A DNA stretch of 64,000 nt from Rhodanobacter sp. A1T4. GTDB taxonomy: Bacteria; Pseudomonadota; Gammaproteobacteria; Xanthomonadales; Rhodanobacteraceae. The position numbers and the translations under genes were made by a program. The stretch is from the NCBI RefSeq assembly GCF_014207185.1, contig NZ_JACHCP010000001.1:1-64000 (forward strand), given 5' to 3'. This document shows positions 17,038 through 25,433 of this stretch, in pieces (within the stretch, counting starts at the first letter, position 1; each line of letters starts with the position of its first letter). A model generated the notes under the pieces. It was not told the DNA's origin, made no database searches, and saw nothing but the letters and a program-made list of their open reading frames with translations.

Positions 17038-17784
17038 ATGAATACCGTCCTGATCACTGGCTGCTCGTCCGGCTTCGGCGTCGAGATCGCCCGTTATTTC
17101 CTCGACCGCGACTGGCAGGTCATCGCCACCATGCGCACGCCGCGCGAAGACGTGCTGCCCCGCTCCGAGCGCCTGCGTGTGCTTGCCCTCGACATCACCG
17201 ATCCGGAAAGCATCCGGCAGGTTGTCGAGGCTGCGGGCCCCATCGACGTGCTCGTCAACAATGCCGGCTTCGGTGCGGCGTCGCCGGTCGAGCTGACGCC
17301 GATGACGACCGCGCGCGAACTGTTCGAGACCAACACCTTTGGCACCATGGCGATGACACAGGCCTTCGTGCCGCAGTTCCGTCAACGCGGGGCCGGCGTC
17401 ATCGTGAACGTGACCTCGAGCGTGACCCTGAAAGCGCTACCGCTGGTCGGCGTATACAGCGCCAGCAAGGCGGCGGTGAACGCATTCACCGCGTCGTTGG
17501 CGGCGGAAGTCGAGCCTTTCGGCGTGCGTGTACGGCTGGTGCTGCCGGGGCGCTCGCCCGAGACCCGCTTCGGCGACAACGCTCGCGCTCATATGCACGG
17601 CATGGAGCATGAGGCCTACGCCGAACTGGTGACCAGCGTGCTCGCCCGCATGCGCGGTGACTCCGGCCCGCTCACGCACTCGTCCGACGTGGCCGAGGCG
17701 GTATGGCGCGCCGCAACCGACCCATCGACCCCGCTGCGTATTCCCGCCGGTGAGGATGCCGTGGCCTGGGCCAAGGCCGGCTGA
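17038..17784 (+). CDS. Short-chain dehydrogenase (SDR)
   Basis: This 248-residue SDR begins MNTVLITGCSSGFGVEIARYF, with the cofactor motif TGCSSGFG at 8-15, then NNAGFGAASP and the catalytic YSASKAA. The TGCSSGxG form is typical of retinol dehydrogenase-like and SDR-a type reductases. GCAGGAG lies about seven bases upstream of the ATG at 17038; the frame is open far upstream but without SDR sequence. The divergent AraC gene is its likely regulator. Confidence 0.92.
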   Translation: MNTVLITGCSSGFGVEIARYFLDRDWQVIATMRTPREDVLPRSERLRVLALDITDPESIRQVVEAAGPIDVLVNNAGFGAASPVELTPMTTARELFETNTFGTMAMTQAFVPQFRQRGAGVIVNVTSSVTLKALPLVGVYSASKAAVNAFTASLAAEVEPFGVRVRLVLPGRSPETRFGDNARAHMHGMEHEAYAELVTSVLARMRGDSGPLTHSSDVAEAVWRAATDPSTPLRIPAGEDAVAWAKAG

Positions 17785-17821
17785 GGCGAGGGCGGCGAGT
17801 GGAGCCAGGTCAATTAAAATG

Positions 17822-17863
17822 AGCGGTCAGCTTGCATGCTTCGGCAGCGTGAAGTTGACCGCT
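17822..17863 (-). terminator. Probable terminator of the TIGR00266 gene
   Basis: A 12-bp stem with one mismatch (arms 17822-17833 and 17852-17863) lies 37 bases after the stop of the minus-strand gene. On that strand it is followed by CATTTTAATT. The AATTAAAATGA sequence next to it resembles one at 15910, so it may also be part of a dispersed repeat. Confidence 0.5.
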
Positions 17864-17899
17864 GTTTCTCATCACGATGAAAAAGTTGTCGGGGGCAAC

Positions 17900-18673
17900 T
17901 CAGTTGTCGTTACCGTTGAGCATCGAGCCGACGATACCGCCGAGCAGGCCACCGCCCACACCTATCGAGGCCGCCCTGCCAGCGCCGCCAGAGGGCAGAT
18001 ACTCGGCGATCTGGTGGGCGAGGCGAGAGATGGGTAGCGTCTGCAGCCATACGGTGCCGGGGCCGGTGAGCGCCGCCAGAAAGATGCCGTCGCCGCCGAA
18101 GATCGCGTTCTTGATGCCGGGCACCGTGGTGATCTGAAAACCTACCGAGGCCTGGAACGCACCGACGTGACCCGGGTGCACCCGCAAGGTTTCACCGGGC
18201 GCCAGATTCTTCTGGATGAGTTCGCCGGAGAGTTCCAGCCACGCCGTGCCGTTGCCGCCGATTTTCTGCAACAGGAAACCATCGCCGCCGAAAATGCCGG
18301 CGCCCAGCGACTGCTGAAAGCCCACGCCTAGGGTGACTTGCGGCGTGGCGCAGAGAAAACCATGCCGATGCACGAGGTACTCGTTGGAAGGACTCACCGG
18401 CACTGGCACGATATGGCCAGGTACCTTGGTGGCAAACGCGACCTCACCAGGCCTCTGCACGGCGCGGTATTCGGTCATGAAGAAACTGCCGCCACCGACG
18501 GCACGCTTGAACATGCCCATCAGTCCGCCGCCGCCGCCCATCTGCGTGTGCGTGGTCATCTGGATCGACGCGGTCATCCACGACAGCTCGCCGCTCTCGG
18601 CGAACACGCTGTCGTTGGGATCAAGCTGCACTTCCAGCACGGGCATCACCGTGCCCTGGATACGGGTCTGCAT
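17900..18673 (-). CDS. TIGR00266/AIM24 family protein
   Basis: This 257-residue protein matches the TIGR00266 (AIM24-like) family, whose members form a triple-layered beta structure. Characteristic segments are SGELSWMT near the start, GGGGGLMGMFKRAVGGGSFF, FLCATPQVTLGVGFQQSLGAGIFGGDGFLLQKI and GIKNAIFGGDGIFLAALTGPG. A glycine-rich C-terminus ends the protein. Its biochemical role is unknown, though family members have been linked to membrane or stress functions. The ATG at 18673 has AGGAG upstream; the longer frame adds 24 unrelated residues. No operon partner is present. Confidence 0.9.
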   Translation of the reverse strand: MQTRIQGTVMPVLEVQLDPNDSVFAESGELSWMTASIQMTTHTQMGGGGGLMGMFKRAVGGGSFFMTEYRAVQRPGEVAFATKVPGHIVPVPVSPSNEYLVHRHGFLCATPQVTLGVGFQQSLGAGIFGGDGFLLQKIGGNGTAWLELSGELIQKNLAPGETLRVHPGHVGAFQASVGFQITTVPGIKNAIFGGDGIFLAALTGPGTVWLQTLPISRLAHQIAEYLPSGGAGRAASIGVGGGLLGGIVGSMLNGNDN

Positions 18674-18839
18674 AAGGCATTCTCCTGATGATTGGTGGTG
18701 ACCGCTTGCCGCCCGGACACCGAGCGACAAGCGGCAGTTCGGCAATGGTCAGCGGATAGTACGCCGACACAAAAGCAAAACGCGCGGGCAAGATGGCACC
18801 CCTTTGAATTAGCATGCGTTCAAATCGAAGGAAGCAGCA

Positions 18840-18995
18840 ATGATCGAAGGCGCATGCCACTGTGGCGCAGTGCGATGGCAGTTCGATGGCGCCACGGGAT
18901 ACAACTGCACTGGTCGTGCAGCAGAAAAGCGTCGGGAATTTTCCGTAATACCCAACCCACCGCATGCGCCATCGGCTGCTACCCTGCGATCATGA
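18840..18995 (+). pseudogene. Truncated GFA (CENP-V/formaldehyde-activating-like) gene remnant
   Basis: A 51-codon ORF begins MIEGACHCGAVRWQF, the standard start of GFA-domain proteins with the first zinc-binding CxC. It then reads GYNCT, after which a second zinc cluster (CxxC) is expected. Instead the frame drifts into GRAAEKRREFS and stops at 18995. One frame over, CSRKASGIFRN gives partial continuity, which suggests a frameshift. The rest of the about 130-residue domain is missing. The remnant overlaps the start of the transglycosylase gene. Confidence 0.55.
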
Positions 18996-19591
18996 TCAGA
19001 ATATGGAACGTCACGACGGCTCGACGTCTCGGCGTCGCCCTTTTTGCTGTCGGCCTGCTGGCTCTCGGCGGATGCGCCACCGCGCCGCCTCGTAACAGCC
19101 AGAGCATCTGCCAGGTCTTCGAGCAGTACCCGAGCTGGTATCGCGATGCCCGCGCGGCGCAGAAACGCTGGGGCACCCCGGTCAATGTGTTGATGGCGTT
19201 CGTGCAGCGGGAATCCGACTTCCGCGAGAAGGCTCGCCCGGATCGGCCTCACTTTCTGTTTATTCCGTTGCCGCGCCGGTCCAGCGCCTATGGCTACGCG
19301 CAGGCGCAGGATCCGGTGTGGCAGGAGTATCTAAAGGCGAACGGCCGCTGGTTCAAGAGCCGTAAGGACATGAACAACTCGCTCGATTTTCTTGGCTGGT
19401 ACACCGACCGCATCCATCGCGAGTTGGGTATCTCCAAGTGGGACCCGAAGCAGTTGTACCTGGCTTACCACGAAGGTATCGGCGGCTACCGTAGCGGCCA
19501 GTGGCGACACGATCGCCATCTGTTGCAGACCGCCGATGTCGTCGATAACCTCGCTCGCGAGTACGGCGTACAGCTGCAGCACTGCAGGTAG
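18992..19591 (+). CDS. Lytic transglycosylase-like lipoprotein
   Basis: This 199-residue protein has a lipoprotein signal with lipobox LGGC (Cys near residue 28), so it should be anchored in the envelope facing the periplasm. The body resembles the SLT-type lytic transglycosylase fold that cleaves peptidoglycan between MurNAc and GlcNAc. The presumed catalytic Glu is in VNVLMAFVQRESDF, followed by SSAYGYAQAQDPVWQEY and a tail region LYLAYHEGIGGYRSGQW, as in EmtA-like enzymes. The ATG at 18992 was chosen because it starts the lipoprotein signal. The open frame upstream overlaps the GFA remnant. Confidence 0.85.
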   Translation: MIRIWNVTTARRLGVALFAVGLLALGGCATAPPRNSQSICQVFEQYPSWYRDARAAQKRWGTPVNVLMAFVQRESDFREKARPDRPHFLFIPLPRRSSAYGYAQAQDPVWQEYLKANGRWFKSRKDMNNSLDFLGWYTDRIHRELGISKWDPKQLYLAYHEGIGGYRSGQWRHDRHLLQTADVVDNLAREYGVQLQHCR

Positions 19592-19722
19592 TGAAAACAG
19601 GGGTCAGCCATACGTATTTGAACTGTAGGTCAGTAAGTGCGGCTAGTTGTATCCATTGCCCTCCAGTCCTCGGCATCTTGCATTGACCAAAATGCAGACA
19701 AAACCTATTGGGTCTAAACCGT

Positions 19723-20841
19723 ATGTCTGAAATGAAACGAACCAGTATCCCGGTCGTTCCATGCATTCTGGTGGCTCTTTCGTTGCTATCGAGTCCGGTA
19801 CTCGCTCAAAAAGTTTCGGCGATTGGTATCGATCGTTCCGGATTGAGTAGGGAGGACGAAGCCACACGGAAAAAGACACTGGAAGATATTCGTACGCTTC
19901 ATGCCGCTTGGTTTCGTGACGGACCGACTTCCGGATCGGCGCAGGGCGTTGCCAACTTCGTCGACGAGGTTCGACTGGCAAAACAACAAAATCTGAAAGT
20001 GCTGATAAACATCCTTCAGATGGACGAAGACTACGATGACGCACTGCCGATGAATGACCACGGCTGGAGGGCGAAGAAATTAAGCCAGATCGACTTGAAG
20101 AAGTTTTCTCAGCGATTCCGTCATCTGCTTGGGGCTTTGAAGGAAGCTAATCTTTCGATCGATGCCGTCGAATTCGGCAATGAAGACGATAGCTACTACT
20201 ACGACGCGGATGTGCCGAACGGACACAGTGCCAGTCAGACTGAGCTTCACACTTGGCTCCACGGATATGGGGAGTTCCTGAAGACCGGTGCAGAGATCCT
20301 GCACGAACCCAACGACTATCCGCAGTCGCAGATCATCACGTTTGGTATGGCGCATGGATACACCGCGCCAGGCCATCCATCACACAACCTCTCCAATCCG
20401 GCGCAGGTAGTCGCGATGCTGAAGAGTGTCGATGGCTTTAACTATCTCGACAACGCCAGCTATCACGTGACCGCTTACGGGACTCACGTTTATGCATCGC
20501 CAGCCAATGCAGGCCAAAGCGCGACCGCCTTATTGCGCCAGGATATTTGGGCATTGGGTCGAAATAAGCCGTTGTGGATTACAGAGTGGGGCTTTACCGA
20601 CGCTACCAAGTTTCCAAACGCGAAGGGGCAGACGGCCAGTCAGGGAATGAAGGAGATGCTCGATGCGTTCGATGATCTGGGGCAACGGATACCGATCGGA
20701 CCCATGTTCTTCTACTCGTACAATTCCGGACTTCAGGATGCGGAGGGAAAAGAGAGTGGGTTAGTGGATAAAAAGGGGAGCTTTGTGCCTGCGGCAAGCG
20801 TGCTGTCTGCGCGCGCAGCGCAGCCCTTACAACCGCGATAA
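19723..20841 (+). CDS. Secreted glycoside hydrolase-like protein (clan A TIM barrel)
   Basis: This 372-residue protein has a signal peptide (VPCILVALSLLSSPVLA, cut before QKV). The mature part resembles (beta/alpha)8 clan-A glycosidases such as GH39 or GH5. Two motifs stand out: AVEFGNEDDS, with an Asn-Glu pair typical of the acid/base, and PLWITEWGF, typical of the nucleophile Glu. RHLLGALKEANLSID and GFNYLDNASYHVTAYGTHVY fit intermediate strands. Polysaccharide or glycoside hydrolysis outside the cytoplasm is likely; the substrate is unknown. The start could also be the ATG at 19732. The 3' end overlaps the convergent effector gene by 15 bases. Confidence 0.78.
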   Translation: MSEMKRTSIPVVPCILVALSLLSSPVLAQKVSAIGIDRSGLSREDEATRKKTLEDIRTLHAAWFRDGPTSGSAQGVANFVDEVRLAKQQNLKVLINILQMDEDYDDALPMNDHGWRAKKLSQIDLKKFSQRFRHLLGALKEANLSIDAVEFGNEDDSYYYDADVPNGHSASQTELHTWLHGYGEFLKTGAEILHEPNDYPQSQIITFGMAHGYTAPGHPSHNLSNPAQVVAMLKSVDGFNYLDNASYHVTAYGTHVYASPANAGQSATALLRQDIWALGRNKPLWITEWGFTDATKFPNAKGQTASQGMKEMLDAFDDLGQRIPIGPMFFYSYNSGLQDAEGKESGLVDKKGSFVPAASVLSARAAQPLQPR

Positions 20842-22863
20842 CGGCGTAGCGCTTTTTTGCTGCTGCACTTCCTGCGGGTTCTGCACGGGAGTCGGTGCCT
20901 GCGCATGCGCGTGCTGCTTCTGCGTCGCCTGTTCCATCGCCGCACTGCTTTGTGCGATGGACGTTTGAACCGCCTGCGCTGTCTCCACCGGTTGTGCGAT
21001 GTGTTTAGTGGTCGATCGCAGATCGCCTTGCACGGCAAAGGCCTTGCGGCCATCGTCGCTCATTACGACGTGATCGATCTGTTTCAAGCCACTGCTGCGC
21101 GCCGCTACGGCGACGGCGGCGGATAGGTTGTCGCTGCGTTGGTCCGGAATGCGGCCGATCTGTGCGTCGACTTTGTGCACGGCGCCCCGCGCCTGCTGAT
21201 AGAGCAGGTGATCGGGATGCGCCGGATCGTCAAGGCGCACCGGCGCGGCAATAGGCGAACTGGTGGTGGCATGCGCTGCTTGTGCTTGCCGCGTGGCGTT
21301 GAGTTCGTCGCGCACGTTGCCGTTGGCGGCATTCGTGCCATAGAGCATGCCGGGCGTGTTCCACTGCCCATCAGCCGCCCGCGTGTAGGTATGGCCGTCC
21401 GAAGCCTGCACGATGTTGTCGGGTGCCTTCAATGCATGGGTCACCGCCTCGGGCATGGCGCCGTACTGGTGCCAGCCGTACTGCGTATAAGCGGCCTGAT
21501 AGCGTTGGGCCATGCCCTGTGGTGAGGCCGCGACATTCTCGGCAATGGTTTGCCGTGCCGCCTGATTGAGTTGTGTGGCACGTGCGGGGTTGGCGGTCTC
21601 CTGGTGCGTGCTGACCATGCCGTGTTCGAGTATTTGGTCGGTGACCTCGCGCGACCATGTATGCGTCTGCGCATCACGTGTCCAGGGGGCATCCCTCATG
21701 CTCGGTGTGTCACCCGCAGCAGACGCTTGCGTATAGGGACTTTTCGGCGTGCCAGGGTTCGCCAAGGCCAGTTGCACCGCGGTGCTCGACGCCTGGAAAT
21801 TCAGCTGATTGGAAAGTGTCGCATCGGCGGTCAGGGTGTGGTGTTCGTCCCGGCGTGTCCAGCCTTGCGAAGGCTGTTGCGGATCAAAGCGCCAGCTGTT
21901 CCCTTGGCTATCGGATTGGTTGTAGATGCGGTGGTGATCGATGGCATCGGCGATTTTATTGCCGCCGATCGCGCCCGCGATGCCACCGATGGCACCGGTA
22001 GCAAGCAGGCCGGGGCCAGACTCCACGCCAAGTGCTGCACCTGCAGTGGCGCCCAGCTCCGCGCCGGCCAGCATGCCTAGATTGCGGCCGCCAAAATGCA
22101 GGATTTCGGATTGACCACCTATGCGGTTACCCGCGTGGAGAAGGTCGGCGGTGCGTTGTCCGGTGGTGGCGGCGTCGTAGGCAATGGCCGCGGCGCCTAA
22201 TGCACCCAACCCTTTGCTGGCCGCGTCGGCTGACAGGCCGGTGCCGACGCTGCGCTCGGTTTGCACGGCGAGGCTGTTGTCCAGACTCTTCAGGTAGGTG
22301 GGTTCGGTATACAGGCCGCGATGCGGCACCAGATATTGTTCGGCGCCACCGGGCTTGGTTACCAGGCCACCCAGCTCGGAGGTCGGGGCGACATGATTGA
22401 CGAAAACTTCGGTAGGGGCCTTGGGCTGAATTTGATAGACGTCGTAGCGCGTTGCTTCGCTCTGGATCGGCAGGCCGAAACGGTCCGAGAGGTTGTGACC
22501 CTGGTGCAGCGCGTCTTCGAACGCGGACTGCTTGGCGAAAAACGGCGAATACGGCGAGACCTTGCTGCCGGTCGGCACGATCTTCACCAGCGGGTCGCTG
22601 TTTAGCTCCATGCGGGGAAGTTCGCGGCCGGAGATGATTTGATCCATGGCTCGGTCGGCTATTTTCGATGCCGAACTGCTCGGATCAGCTTGCACAAGCC
22701 GCTGCAAATATAAGTTGCCCTCCGGCGTCTTCAAATAACTCTTTGCCGCTTGCTCACTCACACCATGAGTAACGAAAGTTTCGCTTCGGCTGATTTCGGC
22801 GGCATGTTGCTGCTTTAGTTCCTCGGGAGTCAGGCCTTGATCAGTCACGGGCTTTCGCTCCAT
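20827..22863 (-). CDS. Putative type IV secretion antibacterial effector with XVIPCD (X-Tfe)
   Basis: This 678-residue protein has no signal peptide. Residues about 544-650 (LDDPAHPDHLLYQQARGAV, GRIPDQRSDNLSAAVAVAA, GLKQIDHVVMSDDGRKAFAVQG) match the XVIPCD. That domain docks effectors to VirD4 in the bacteria-killing T4SS of Xanthomonadales, and a Gln-rich tail after it is usual. A glycine-zipper hydrophobic segment is at 264-301. Residues about 100-195 (DRFG, YDVYQIQP, VNHVAPTSELGG, GGAEQYLVP) vaguely resemble TNT-type NAD glycohydrolase toxins, so an NAD-targeting toxin is one hypothesis. Its start overlaps the 114-residue gene by 23 bases. No T4SS genes are in the window. Confidence 0.85.
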   Translation of the reverse strand: MERKPVTDQGLTPEELKQQHAAEISRSETFVTHGVSEQAAKSYLKTPEGNLYLQRLVQADPSSSASKIADRAMDQIISGRELPRMELNSDPLVKIVPTGSKVSPYSPFFAKQSAFEDALHQGHNLSDRFGLPIQSEATRYDVYQIQPKAPTEVFVNHVAPTSELGGLVTKPGGAEQYLVPHRGLYTEPTYLKSLDNSLAVQTERSVGTGLSADAASKGLGALGAAAIAYDAATTGQRTADLLHAGNRIGGQSEILHFGGRNLGMLAGAELGATAGAALGVESGPGLLATGAIGGIAGAIGGNKIADAIDHHRIYNQSDSQGNSWRFDPQQPSQGWTRRDEHHTLTADATLSNQLNFQASSTAVQLALANPGTPKSPYTQASAAGDTPSMRDAPWTRDAQTHTWSREVTDQILEHGMVSTHQETANPARATQLNQAARQTIAENVAASPQGMAQRYQAAYTQYGWHQYGAMPEAVTHALKAPDNIVQASDGHTYTRAADGQWNTPGMLYGTNAANGNVRDELNATRQAQAAHATTSSPIAAPVRLDDPAHPDHLLYQQARGAVHKVDAQIGRIPDQRSDNLSAAVAVAARSSGLKQIDHVVMSDDGRKAFAVQGDLRSTTKHIAQPVETAQAVQTSIAQSSAAMEQATQKQHAHAQAPTPVQNPQEVQQQKSATPLSRL

Positions 22864-23185
22864 CGATCATGGCCTGAACGCTCGCAATGATCTCGTTCTC
22901 TTCCTCGTCACGCCCCCCTCGCATTTCGGCCGAGAATTCGGAATAGGCCTCGTCTACGTCTGGGTCTCTATAAGGTGTGTAAACGCCATCGCCGAAGTTA
23001 TAGGCGCCTGGAATATCTCGTCGTCCCACAGGTTCCAGCACTCTCCCTGCCTTTGCCGCTTCGATAAGCGGTAACAAAGCGCGCAACAGGCTCTGCACAT
23101 CCTCACTATCGGGATATTGCTTGAGCACCCACTCCAAATGCTCGGCACTCGCTTTGAGCTTTACGGGATCAATGGACTGCGTCAT
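22841..23185 (-). CDS. Putative immunity protein for the adjacent T4SS effector (X-Tfi candidate)
   Basis: This 114-residue acidic protein has no signal peptide. It is helical at the N-terminus (LKASAEHLEWVLKQYPDSEDVQSLLRALLPLIEAAKAG) and Asp/Glu-rich at the C-terminus (DPDVDEAYSEFSAEMRGGRDEEENEII). X-Tfe genes are normally preceded by their immunity gene, and the 23-base overlap with the effector start fits this. A cytoplasmic immunity protein would imply a toxin acting in the cytoplasm. The LEWVLKQYP and AYSEFSAEMRGG segments recall small conserved proteins next to other XVIPCD genes. This is from memory and not checked. Confidence 0.65.
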   Translation of the reverse strand: MTQSIDPVKLKASAEHLEWVLKQYPDSEDVQSLLRALLPLIEAAKAGRVLEPVGRRDIPGAYNFGDGVYTPYRDPDVDEAYSEFSAEMRGGRDEEENEIIASVQAMIDGAKARD

Positions 23186-23196
23186 AGCTTGGTTTC

Positions 23197-23376
23197 CTAA
23201 GTGAACGGAATCGACGGGTGAATAGCCTCAGTCGTCGTAAGTCGCGCCGTAATTTTCCGCAGGACTTCAAGGGATTGATCGGTTGGCAATGGGCGCATTG
23301 GCGCAGATCTATCGGCCAACTCGACGAAGTCAGTCAAGCCCGTGGAGGAATCACTCGGGGCAAAGGCAAAGCTCAT
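23197..23376 (-). CDS. Small 59-residue protein upstream of the effector/immunity pair
   Basis: A 59-codon ORF begins MSFAFAPSDSSTGLTDFVEL and ends IHPSIPFT. GGAGGG lies about seven bases upstream of the ATG, and the stop is 11 bases before the start of the 114-residue gene. The tight spacing and good ribosome site suggest a real first gene of a three-gene unit. No signal peptide, cysteines or known motif are visible. It could be a regulator, an accessory factor or a second immunity component. Confidence 0.5.
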   Translation of the reverse strand: MSFAFAPSDSSTGLTDFVELADRSAPMRPLPTDQSLEVLRKITARLTTTEAIHPSIPFT

Positions 23377-23468
23377 GAACCAGCCCTCCGTGCGGTCAAA
23401 GCGAAATTTAACTTAGCACCGGCTATATCGATCGCGCAAACTGAAACAAAGATGTCAGAGATATTTTT

Positions 23469-23499
23469 AAGCAGCCCACGCGCAATGTATGGGCTGCTT
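23469..23499. other. Hairpin downstream of ABM gene
   Basis: A perfect 10-bp stem (AAGCAGCCCA/TGGGCTGCTT, arms 23469-23478 and 23490-23499) lies 23 bases after the stop of the minus-strand ABM gene. On that strand it is followed by AAAAAT, not U residues, so it may block readthrough or stabilise mRNA rather than act as a classical terminator. Confidence 0.45.
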
Positions 23500-23521
23500 C
23501 GTACCCTTGGCGCAAGACTGG

Positions 23522-23839
23522 CTAAGCCGCCGCGTCCCGCATCACGTGCAGCACCCGGTTGGCGATCAGATCGCGGACATCCTCGCCGTACTTGCGCATA
23601 TGGTCGGTTGCGCTATGCGCGTCGAGCGCCTTTACGCTCGCCCATTTCTCGATAACGATAAATGTGTCGGATCCTGCCGGCTCGCGTGCGTCATCGAGGC
23701 CGGCGTCGTTGTCGATAATGGGGCGGTATTCGATGCAACCATCCTCCGTGTGCACGATCCGCATCACGGCGAGAAAGCGCTCAAGCAGTTCGGCACGTCG
23801 GCCGGGCTTGGCGGTCAGTATGGCGACAACATGGATCAT
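23522..23839 (-). CDS. Putative quinol monooxygenase (ABM/YgiN-like)
   Basis: This 105-residue protein has the ABM domain pattern: IHVVAILTAKPGRRAELLERFLAVM, TEDGCIEYRPI, SDTFIVIEKWASVKALDAHSATDHM. These features match YgiN-like quinol monooxygenases better than the ABM protein at 1.3 kb. It is expected to be a small cytosolic dimer without metal or flavin. It is transcribed alone, with a hairpin after the stop and a gene-free 235-base space before the VOC gene. Confidence 0.85.
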   Translation of the reverse strand: MIHVVAILTAKPGRRAELLERFLAVMRIVHTEDGCIEYRPIIDNDAGLDDAREPAGSDTFIVIEKWASVKALDAHSATDHMRKYGEDVRDLIANRVLHVMRDAAA

Positions 23840-24074
23840 CTCGGGTCACTCCTTTGTGGGTGCTCCAAGCTAGCAAAATCGTCATTGAAATAGGGTGAGT
23901 TTATTGGCAGGCATCATGCCGGCCATGTTTGAGCTTTTGGTTCACGCGTGACGCTCGAGAGGTTGCTAAGGCGGAACCGGGATCACTCATTCCGATGGAG
24001 CAAGTGATTCTGATTCCGGGTTTTTACGTTGAGCGCCAGGAGTTGGCTCTGAAGATCGTCACGCGTGCACTGGT

Positions 24075-24476
24075 TCAGTTGAAGGTGCCGCGATACGCAG
24101 GCGCAGCGTCGGCGCGAGTGTTGAGCTCGAACATCACGCCGCCGGGCGCGCGGCAGAAGAAGCGCGAGCCGCGCTCGTGGTCGATGACGCCAGTCTCCAT
24201 GATCACGCCATCCGCCACCATTTGTGCGTGGAGTGACTCGACCTCGGTGCGCGATGGCAGCTCGAAGCCGACGTGGAAGGTACTCGGCCAATGCGGTGTG
24301 TCGGCGTCAATATCTTCGATGACTACGTCGAAGCCGGGACGCTTCAGGATCCAGTGCCCCGCAGCTGGCGCGATGGTGAACCCGAGGTAGGTTTCGAAGA
24401 ACGCCGCCGTGCTGGCCGGATCGTCGGAGGGAAAGCTGAGATGGTTGAGTTTCATGGGGAAAAGCGCGTTGGACAT
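24075..24476 (-). CDS. VOC family (glyoxalase/bleomycin-resistance-like) protein
   Basis: This 133-residue protein has two beta-alpha-beta-beta-beta modules of the vicinal oxygen chelate fold (MKLNHLSFPSDDPASTAAFFETYLGF and PSTFHVGFELPSRTEVESLHAQMVADGV). Candidate metal ligands are His near KLNHLSF, His in FHVGFEL and Glu in GVMFELN. It could be a dioxygenase, lyase or resistance protein. The ATG at 24476 has a short GGAA upstream; the ATG at 24455 is an alternative. It is followed on the same strand by no close gene, and a TetR gene lies upstream. Confidence 0.82.
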   Translation of the reverse strand: MSNALFPMKLNHLSFPSDDPASTAAFFETYLGFTIAPAAGHWILKRPGFDVVIEDIDADTPHWPSTFHVGFELPSRTEVESLHAQMVADGVIMETGVIDHERGSRFFCRAPGGVMFELNTRADAAPAYRGTFN

Positions 24477-24637
24477 GGGATTTCCAGAAGTGGGCGGATC
24501 GAGCGATTCGCGGGACTTCATGATGTCGGCAGCTCTTGCGTCAGCCAACTCGCATGCGCTGCTTTACGCCTTAGCCTGCGCCGTATCAGTCGCTTCGACC
24601 GCACGGCTTTGCAGCCAATAACCGCTTTGCTCACATT

Positions 24638-25249
24638 TCAGGGTCTAGTTGACGCGCCGAGGTAGCCCAAAAGCGCGCCCAGCACACGTCGTTCAAGTTG
24701 CTCTGCATTGGATTCACCACGCACGCCAGCGGCATCCACCAGCATGCGCACCAACGAGGCGAGGTCATCGGTGGCGATCTCAGGGTTTGGTTGCGGCGGC
24801 AGATCCGATCGGTCGAGTATGGTGCGCAGCAGGCCGCGGTAGTTGCTTGCGTTCTCGACTTCTTGCTGTGCTTCCGGCCGCGTTTCCTCGACATCGAGCA
24901 GCCGTGCCAGCTCCGGACGACCGAGCTGGTGACGGACGGCAGCAGCTACCAGATGCGCCAACGCGGCGTGACCGTCGGGCGCGGCCAGCGCGGCCAGCGC
25001 ATCTTCGCCGAGGCGCTCCTTTTCGCGTCGCATCAGTGCGATCAACAGCGCGTCCTTCCCGGGAAAATACTGGTAAAGCGAACCGATGCTCACCCCGGCC
25101 CGCTCGGCCACGAGGTTGGTGTTGAAAGCACCAATCCCTTGTCCCTCGAGGATCTGCGCCGCCGCCTCCAGAATCCAGGCATAGGTTTCGACTGCGCGCG
25201 GTTGCACGGGTTTCTTGCGAGGGCGCAGCGATGGTAGTGGACGACGCAT
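24638..25249 (-). CDS. TetR family transcriptional regulator
   Basis: This 203-residue protein has a basic N-terminal arm (MRRPLPSLRPRKKPVQPRA) and a TetR helix-turn-helix (residues about 20-65, NLVAERAGVSIGSLYQYFPGKDALLIALM). The C-terminal part is a helical ligand-binding domain. The ATG at 25249 gives the usual start. It lies upstream of the VOC gene on the same strand, about 160 bases away, and divergent from the M14 peptidase gene, so either could be its target. Confidence 0.9.
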   Translation of the reverse strand: MRRPLPSLRPRKKPVQPRAVETYAWILEAAAQILEGQGIGAFNTNLVAERAGVSIGSLYQYFPGKDALLIALMRREKERLGEDALAALAAPDGHAALAHLVAAAVRHQLGRPELARLLDVEETRPEAQQEVENASNYRGLLRTILDRSDLPPQPNPEIATDDLASLVRMLVDAAGVRGESNAEQLERRVLGALLGYLGASTRP

Positions 25250-25433
25250 GGTGTGCTGGATTCTAGGGAAAAATGGCACCAGATTCATTGCCTCGCAATT
25301 TCCGTTGACCTATCCGAGGTGACCGTCGCATGTGCTTTTTGACGTGGTCCTCTTGGCAACCGGACTCCTGCAGTCCTTGCAGACCAGTGCTAAGGTGCCT
25401 CGCTTTCCTTGATACAACGACAAAGCGAGCGAC

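Noticed and set aside
18692-18991. 100-codon N-terminal extension of the lytic transglycosylase
   Set aside because: The lipoprotein signal begins at 18992. The extension overlaps the GFA remnant in another frame and has no domain.
23218-23655. A 145-codon plus-strand ORF beside the effector genes
   Set aside because: It overlaps the better supported 59-codon ORF and the ABM gene on the other strand, and its product is Arg-rich without domain features.
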